From: Dinghuibacter silviterrae
GTDB taxonomy: Bacteria; Bacteroidota; Bacteroidia; Chitinophagales; Chitinophagaceae
NCBI RefSeq assembly: GCF_004366355.1
Contig: NZ_SODV01000001.1
Span: forward strand, 3,658,001 to 3,722,000
Direction: 5' to 3'
DNA length: 64,000 nt
Below are positions 60,118-64,000 of the stretch, one piece after another. Every line of letters begins with the position of its first letter. Position 1 is the stretch's first letter. The notes beneath the pieces were generated by a model. That model searched no databases. It was not told the origin of the DNA and worked only from the letters and a program-made list of their open reading frames with translations. A program made the position numbers and the translations under genes.

Positions 60118-60822
60118 TTAAGGTCGAAGGGTGATCGTTTTTTTCCGTATTCCCGTATTGTTTACCCAGACGGTATCCACACCTTTCCACGAGACCCCCG
60201 GCTTCACTTTATAGATAGCGATGATATAATAGTATAACCCACCGGCGACGTGCATCTGCAGACAACGACCAAATACGTCAGACTTCAATGCTGGGTAGTT
60301 ACTGCCGACGCCCGTGCTATCGGTCACTTGCCATAATAGCTTGCTGGTGAATATATAAAGATTAGCATTGCTGATCCGTCCGCCCAAGCTGTCGAATACT
60401 TCATAGAAGATGCCATTCTGGCTGCTTTCATCGATACTGACCACGAGGCTATCCCACGCATGGAGGAATGAAGCGTTATAATCGTTGTACAACAGGTTTC
60501 CCGTATAATGGACGTGATTGCTATCAAACGAAGTATAGATCCGGTAGCGGGCAGTACTGTCAAAACCGTTGAAGGAAAATTGCCCTAACGGATTCGATTT
60601 TGAAGAATATAGATAGCCCGTGGTATCCGATGGGTCTTGCAAATACACTGTCTGGCCGGAAACCGGGGCATAACCGTAACCCAGGGCAAGCGTATCATAT
60701 AAAACGACGACGCCATTGATCACGTTGCTGCCCCCCAGATCATTGAAGCCGGGTTTTTTGCATCCTCCGTTGAACGCCATGATGATCAGGCCCCAAAGCA
60801 AACTCCCGTAGGCTGGTTTCAT
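60118..60822 (-). CDS. Lipoprotein with carboxypeptidase-regulatory-like domain
   Basis: 234 residues. Lipoprotein signal MKPAYGSLLWGLIIMAFNGGC. NVINGVVVLYDTLALGYGYA, PVSGQTVYLQDPSDTTGYLY, then SKSNPLGQFSFNGF follow the CarboxypepD_reg-like sandwich that often starts Bacteroidota surface proteins; the second half is beta-rich (NLYIFTSKLLWQVTDSTGVG). It starts 3 bases after the stop of the large secreted protein gene, so the two form an operon. Function unknown. Confidence 0.65.
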   Translation of the reverse strand: MKPAYGSLLWGLIIMAFNGGCKKPGFNDLGGSNVINGVVVLYDTLALGYGYAPVSGQTVYLQDPSDTTGYLYSSKSNPLGQFSFNGFDSTARYRIYTSFDSNHVHYTGNLLYNDYNASFLHAWDSLVVSIDESSQNGIFYEVFDSLGGRISNANLYIFTSKLLWQVTDSTGVGSNYPALKSDVFGRCLQMHVAGGLYYYIIAIYKVKPGVSWKGVDTVWVNNTGIRKKTITLRP

Positions 60823-60825
60823 ATT

Positions 60826-63300
60826 TTAGTTGTTAAAAAATAATTTTACAAACTGTACAAAAAGGATCGGGTTGACGGTGACGCCGTAATACAAGCCGGC
60901 ACTTCGATAACGGGTTGCCGAATTCACGATCTGTGCGTTCCGAACCTGGTAGAAATTCTGTTTATAGATATTGTCGCCCATAGTAAATGTCAATCCCGGC
61001 ACGAGGTCATATCCCCCGCCGACATAGAAATTATTTAGCGCCTTCGGCACGCTCACCGCAAACAGGACGCTGAATCTCCGTAAAGGATAACGGGGCCAAA
61101 GGCTGCCATCCCGCAGGTAGGTTTTCGCCGGGTATATCTTGATACCAATGATTGTCTGCGCATTATTGGTGGAAGAAGAGGTTCGGAAACCGTTCCCTGA
61201 AGTGTCCACGGATGTTTGTTCTACACCTTTACCAACAAAGGCGATGCCTGCTGCCAGCTGTATGCGGTGTAGCCCGCCCACGTGGATGATCCCCTTACCT
61301 TTTATAGAATCGATCGACAGGGACAGGTTGATCTGGTAGGCTCCGGTCGTATCGATGGTGCCGGGAAAGCTCTTTGTCAAAAAACCACGGGCTGTGTCCA
61401 GACTGGCCCTGACAGACTGGACAACCATCATGTCCGTATCAAATTTTACCGGTGACATATCAGCCGACTTTTCCAGGTAGGCAACCGCCGGAGCGGGTAG
61501 GGCCAGGCTATTGGAATGAGCTTGGCCCGAATCCCTTGCCGCGTTTTCTTTATCCGTATCAATGGCATTAAAGCTGGCCAGGCTTTTTGTAAAATTGGTA
61601 AAACTGGAAAGCCCTTTCGCAAGTGCCGTTTGAAATATTCCCGACGAATCCAAACCCTTTAGCAGGTCCTGCACCTGCTTTGTAAATTCCTCCATATCAT
61701 TGAAACTCGTCATTACCTGGGACACACTCACCTTTGCCCCCTGCGGAATATTGTGAAGGGCTACCCATAGGGTCCCATTCTCCGGCATCTCATTCGATGC
61801 CTCCTTGTTCCTTGCCCCCTGGTAAACAGGGAATATATATCGTTTGTCCCTGGAAAGGGAGAACTGTCTCAGCAGGTATACCTTACGGGGCAAAAGCCCC
61901 TTCACTAACGGTAGTAAGGGCTGGTCGAGATGGTAGAATTGCTGATCGGCAAAGACGATGCGTTTTGACAAGCTATCCTGCTTGAGCATCTTATCAAAGA
62001 CGCCGATCCGCTCCTTGATCCGGTCGATAGAATCAATCATCACATCCCGGGCATTGATGACCATCTTAAGGGTATCGTATTCGGCAAACACGGGTCGCAT
62101 GTGTACGCGTGCGGTATCCAGGAACCCTTTCTCCTCACCGGCATCCACAAGAGCCTTATTAAGCGTCTTCAGGCTATCCTTTTGACGAACTGTCCAGGCG
62201 CTGGTATGTGACGGCACAGGATTCACGACCAGGTATTGCCCGTTATACCAAATCCAATGCAGCAACCAGTATTGCATCGTGCGCAACGTATAGACATATA
62301 ACAACAATTTCCGGACCGCCGTATCCTTTTCCGCTAATTTCCGCAGTCCTTGCTGCGCTTTGTCATCAGACTTTGTAAGGCCCAGGGAGTCGAGGCGTTT
62401 CTGGGTTTTCAGTAACGATCCTATATTGGCATTACCATCCTGCAGGTATTTTAGCTTCTTCGCCAGGCCCCATTTCAGGGTATCCCCTTTGGCCAGGGAC
62501 GTGTCGCACCTGCTGAATTGCTGATTATACCAATTGATCAGCATGGATTTCCAGGGATCGTGGTATATCAGCGAAATGTTGAACTCATCCTGGCAATGAC
62601 AATCTTTTGAAAATATCGTGTCCAGTGCCATCGTCTCGGAACGCCACCAATAGCAATCCTCCTTGCCCGTCCAGGCATGTGCCACATCCGGCCGTAGGAA
62701 GAACTCCTTTATAGAATCATTGCCAGCGGAGATCTTTACTGAGAATTGTTTGTACAGTAGCTCTTTGAAATACAGGGACAAAGGGAAAAAGCTCAGGTTG
62801 TCCGCATAATGAAAAAAGCCCTGGTTAAGAGATGGGTCGTATTGATGCAAATTATAATAGTTCTTGCTCAGCGCTTGGCTCGCCGATCGGTAGTCATCGA
62901 GATCACTCAACCATTTGGATGTGGTATCGGCGTTTCCGTTGAACAAAGACCAGAGGATCTTCTGATTTTCTGGATTCCCTTTGAAGAAGCGATATACACT
63001 GTCCATTTTGTCGAGGAATGGGTTGACCTCTCCGGCAAAGAAGGACCGGCTGATCCGGACGGAAAATACAACCCGGTCATAGCCGTTAAACGCAGGAGAG
63101 GGGAATCTGATGATCCTGCCTGTCTCGTCAAATTCGATGGAGACCGGGCGTGGTTTTTTTTTCGCTTTCTTCGGCATTGCATGTGTAGCGGAATCAGCCA
63201 GCGTTACCGAAACCGCTGAATCGGCACGTTTGGTCTGCGCAATTCCGGCAAATGAAAAAAAACTAAAAATGGCGCCATATAGAATACATCTCATAAGCAT
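60826..63300 (-). CDS. Large secreted protein of unknown function
   Basis: 824 residues. Signal peptide at about 1-22 (RCILYGAIFSFFSFAGIAQ), then a Lys-rich linker (PKKAKKKPRP). The central part is helical and soluble (FFKGNPENQKILWSLFNGNA, QKRLDSLGLTKSDDKAQQGL). The C terminus (RFSVLFAVSVPKALNNFYVG, GLTFTMGDNIYKQNFYQVR, AGLYYGVTVNPILFVQFVKL) has alternating hydrophobic strands like an outer-membrane barrel edge. Possibly anchored in the outer membrane. First gene of an operon with the lipoprotein. No family recognised. Confidence 0.6.
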   Translation of the reverse strand: MLMRCILYGAIFSFFSFAGIAQTKRADSAVSVTLADSATHAMPKKAKKKPRPVSIEFDETGRIIRFPSPAFNGYDRVVFSVRISRSFFAGEVNPFLDKMDSVYRFFKGNPENQKILWSLFNGNADTTSKWLSDLDDYRSASQALSKNYYNLHQYDPSLNQGFFHYADNLSFFPLSLYFKELLYKQFSVKISAGNDSIKEFFLRPDVAHAWTGKEDCYWWRSETMALDTIFSKDCHCQDEFNISLIYHDPWKSMLINWYNQQFSRCDTSLAKGDTLKWGLAKKLKYLQDGNANIGSLLKTQKRLDSLGLTKSDDKAQQGLRKLAEKDTAVRKLLLYVYTLRTMQYWLLHWIWYNGQYLVVNPVPSHTSAWTVRQKDSLKTLNKALVDAGEEKGFLDTARVHMRPVFAEYDTLKMVINARDVMIDSIDRIKERIGVFDKMLKQDSLSKRIVFADQQFYHLDQPLLPLVKGLLPRKVYLLRQFSLSRDKRYIFPVYQGARNKEASNEMPENGTLWVALHNIPQGAKVSVSQVMTSFNDMEEFTKQVQDLLKGLDSSGIFQTALAKGLSSFTNFTKSLASFNAIDTDKENAARDSGQAHSNSLALPAPAVAYLEKSADMSPVKFDTDMMVVQSVRASLDTARGFLTKSFPGTIDTTGAYQINLSLSIDSIKGKGIIHVGGLHRIQLAAGIAFVGKGVEQTSVDTSGNGFRTSSSTNNAQTIIGIKIYPAKTYLRDGSLWPRYPLRRFSVLFAVSVPKALNNFYVGGGYDLVPGLTFTMGDNIYKQNFYQVRNAQIVNSATRYRSAGLYYGVTVNPILFVQFVKLFFNN

Positions 63301-63335
63301 AGCTTTCAGCTATCAATAGAAAATTCGGTTTTGTG

Positions 63336-63998
63336 TCAGCCCCCTGCGTAGAATTCGTAACTATCCGCATTATTCGCTGCGTCATCGGGCCTTGTCGCGG
63401 CCAAGGCCTGGCAGGCCGCTTGGCCATACCGAACATCCAGGGTGTCTGCCGAGCTGTGGCTATGCTCATGCAGGACACGCCCCGCCATGGAGTTGGTTCC
63501 GGCCGGCGGCCGGGAAAAAAATGTTGTACAGATATTGATCCTGGGGTCTCCGGGATTGGTACAAGCGATCGCGCCGGGATCGCAGGCGTTGTCGTCGATA
63601 ATGTATACAAAGTCCGTCTCTTCAAAGCCCCTGACGATAGCTTGAAGCTTGGCTTGAACCTTGTTGAACCTGGCGGGTAAGTAGACGCCAAACCACAACT
63701 GGTACCGGGCGTCATTCTGCAAGCCCTTCAGCGCCTGGGAGGCTAGGATATACCCGTTGTCATGTGCATCGTTCACAGCCGCCTGTTGAGTCGCGGTCCC
63801 GCCCTGTATCGAGCAAGGCCTGAGGATCCCCGTTGCTGGCAACACCTGTTCGCTGACCAACGCAGCCACCGCCTGCCTATTCGTCGATTTCACCGGGGTA
63901 GCCCCGGTTTTCCCTTTTTCAGGCTGGCTCGTCTTTGGTATTCGCTTGTTTACGGGCGCCTTCGTCAGTGGTACAACCAGGAAATGGGCCCCTTTCAC
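63336..63998 (-). CDS. M35-like (lysine-specific) metallo-endopeptidase domain protein, possibly partial
   Basis: 220 codons visible from a GTG at 63998, two bases from the window edge, so the true start may lie outside. The C-terminal half is an aspzincin-like peptidase: zinc motif HExxH in RVLHEHSHSSADTLDVRYGQ with the third-ligand-type Asp in TLDV, then AATRPDDAANNADSYEFYA. A preceding DPRINICTTFFSRPPAG fits the peptidyl-Lys endopeptidase family. Secretion is likely, but the N terminus needed to show it is missing. Divergent spacing to the neighbour is 35 bases on the same strand. Confidence 0.75.
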   Translation of the reverse strand: MKGAHFLVVPLTKAPVNKRIPKTSQPEKGKTGATPVKSTNRQAVAALVSEQVLPATGILRPCSIQGGTATQQAAVNDAHDNGYILASQALKGLQNDARYQLWFGVYLPARFNKVQAKLQAIVRGFEETDFVYIIDDNACDPGAIACTNPGDPRINICTTFFSRPPAGTNSMAGRVLHEHSHSSADTLDVRYGQAACQALAATRPDDAANNADSYEFYAGG

Positions 63999-64000
63999 AT

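Overview
The window looks like a chromosome segment of a Bacteroidota member, most likely Chitinophagaceae-like. Two very large secreted proteins end in type IX secretion (T9SS) sorting domains. There are many short lipoproteins with an SC, GC or FGC lipobox, an AsmA-like protein, orphan 800-residue FtsX-type permeases and a GH78 rhamnosidase. Gene starts are preceded by Bacteroidota -7 elements (TAnnTTTG) and not by Shine-Dalgarno sequences. I saw no rRNA, tRNA or CRISPR array. Base composition is mid-GC, dropping clearly in the 49-58 kb island.

Layout. 0-12 kb: a Crp/Fnr regulator cut by the window edge, a secreted T9SS protein, a SnoaL-like protein, an internally shortened VOC protein, and a 3,049-residue adhesin with 25 tandem 99-residue cadherin-like repeats. 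12-23 kb: a glycosidase-like lipoprotein with a DUF4214 tail, an AsmA-family protein, a second Crp/Fnr regulator, small stress-type enzymes, a GH5-like lipoprotein, a shortened Lrp/AsnC regulator and a propeller-like lipoprotein. 23-34 kb: a mosaic of NADP-dependent oxidoreductases, an SDR, a VOC protein, esterase-type hydrolases and their regulators (two AraC, one Crp/Fnr, one HxlR). One protein here joins five short repeats to a beta-lactamase-like domain. 34-49 kb: a YARHG lipoprotein, a TPR membrane protein, an alpha-L-rhamnosidase cluster with FtsX-type permeases, a RiPP-like precursor peptide, a 2H phosphoesterase, a ThuA-like protein and an S51 peptidase.

49.25-60.03 kb is an accessory island and the most interesting part. 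It starts and ends with copies of a gapless 46-bp site: GTCG, 17 bases, TCGARCC, 10 bases, then a degenerate YGAYTTAA-like box. There are six copies, all in one orientation. They divide the island into five cargo blocks: a UPF0175 antitoxin with a truncated PIN toxin; small secreted and membrane proteins with a sigma-factor remnant; a DUF4160-DUF2442-HTH group; an HNH protein with six zinc-knuckle modules; and a large last block. That last block holds a three-gene operon led by a proteasome-type Ntn hydrolase, an XRE regulator, two small unknown genes and a serine recombinase. The last site lies inside the 3' end of the recombinase gene. I read this as a serine-recombinase-linked cassette array that works somewhat like an integron but has different sites. 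The site alignment is seen directly; the mechanism is inferred.

60-64 kb: a lipoprotein, a large secreted protein of unknown function and a partial M35-like metallopeptidase, all on the minus strand.
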